A stretch of DNA of 64,000 bases from Hyaloscypha bicolor E (taxonomy: Eukaryota; Ascomycota; Leotiomycetes; Helotiales; Hyaloscyphaceae): positions 620,001 through 684,000 of the forward strand of contig NW_020194627.1 of NCBI RefSeq assembly GCF_002865645.1. The letters run 5' to 3'. Positions 63,301-64,000 of the stretch are shown one piece after another; position 1 is the stretch's first letter; each line of letters begins with the position of its first letter. The position numbers and the translations under genes are program-made. Under the pieces are notes generated by a model. It made no database searches, was not told the DNA's origin, and saw nothing but the letters and a program-made list of their open reading frames with translations.

Positions 63301-64000
63301 CTAATTAAAATAAAATCTATATATATAATTCTAGAATATATCTAATAATTAAAAACTATAAAATAGAACGAAATAAAAAAGTATTTAAAGTTATATTATA
63401 TAAATATATTAGATATTTAATTAGATATATTATATTTAATATTTATAAAATCTGAATTTCTATATTTAATAAAATAATTATTATATATAATATTATATTT
63501 ATCGAGAATATTTTCTATAAAAAGAATTATAAATATACTAAAGGCTATAATATAAAGATTATAAAAAATATAATAGAATTACTTTTAGAAAATAAGATTT
63601 AGGATATTAAATTAGTTTTTAATAATAAAGAATTATAATATAATAGCTTATTAAAATAAATAGAAAATAAGCCTAAACTAAAAAATAATAAATAAATAAA
63701 CTAATAATTAAAAGAGCCTATAAATATATTAATAGGTTATAATTCGGGAATAGAAAGCTTTATAGCTTTACTAGAAATAGAACTTATAACTTTATAAAAT
63801 ATTTAAGAGCCAGAAAATATATTAGAGTCTAGAAGTAATAAAAATAAAAATATTAAGCTTTTAAAAAAGCTTAATATAATAGAAAGAGATTTAATAGAAT
63901 ATATTAAACTAATAAAAGCAGGAAAGAATCTTATTAGAAATAGTAATAAGATTTACTAATAGCTTCTATAAATAAAGCAAGAAGCTTATTTATAAAATAA
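60390..64000 (+). pseudogene. C' polyprotein (gag, protease, integrase), RIP-mutated
   Basis: Plus-strand reading is broken by very frequent stops. The integrase part is the most readable (about 62700-63230, including LYKKLQLESFIATIYLYK), with the integrase tail and linker following to the window end. Gag and protease positions are inferred from the alignment with C rather than from motifs. Confidence 0.65.

Larger units (their letters stand above)
60194..64000 (+). mobile_element. Copia element C', inverted second copy of C (truncated by window end)
   Basis: LTR at 60194-60365, then primer binding site, then a polyprotein in plus orientation that parallels C 59255 to 56463 and continues to the C segment near 38800. 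It was inserted into B; the preceding 5 bp CTATT are the expected target duplication, whose partner would be beyond the window. It has no D insertion, so 63317-63334 is the empty target site. More RIP-decayed than C. Confidence 0.85.

Overview
This window looks like a gene-poor, AT-rich compartment of a filamentous ascomycete (Pezizomycotina) genome. The reasons are fungal short introns in the one intact gene, Ty1/Copia retrotransposons of fungal type, and pervasive TpA-rich decay with in-frame TAG/TAA stops, which is the pattern left by repeat-induced point mutation (RIP). The species cannot be named from the sequence. No tRNA, rRNA or CRISPR array was seen.

Layout. (1) 1-6418: a decayed Copia element (E). 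Its pre-integrase/integrase part is inverted relative to the rest and lies between two inverted copies of an LTR-like repeat (F). A 434-bp miniature transposon with TA target duplication sits in the integrase. (2) 6690-10680: a small island of normal base composition with a degraded unknown coding remnant and one apparently complete cytochrome P450 gene of four exons (8241-9979). It is the only gene here that looks intact. A 29-nt motif and a 16-bp palindrome occur on both sides of it. (3) 10680-64000: almost only nested retroelements. A Copia element (B) is present as two copies in opposite orientation. The minus copy (16.27-60.19 kb) has been split by four later insertions: A1 (16947-24410), A2 (25758-33950), C (35451-59426) and C' (60194 to beyond the window). 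A2 carries a gag-only LTR element inside its 3'-side LTR (32187-33924). C carries a head-to-tail array of three D elements (39470-56462), and the first D is itself interrupted by a third A copy (A3, 41194-47523). Target-site duplications for A1 (CTTAG), A2 (CTTAT), A3 (ATAAT) and C (AGTTT) can be read directly.

Two parts are hardest to explain. The D array has an 83-84-bp snap-back palindrome at one end of each unit, no target duplication (the empty site is readable in C'), and a long unrecognised reading frame in D3. The A1 copy has 1.2 and 3.0 kb of its interior replaced by non-RIP, C-poor, homopolymer-containing sequence that may be foreign DNA or an assembly artefact.

The elements do not form a functional system. 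The window records successive insertions, RIP and rearrangement around a single surviving metabolic gene.
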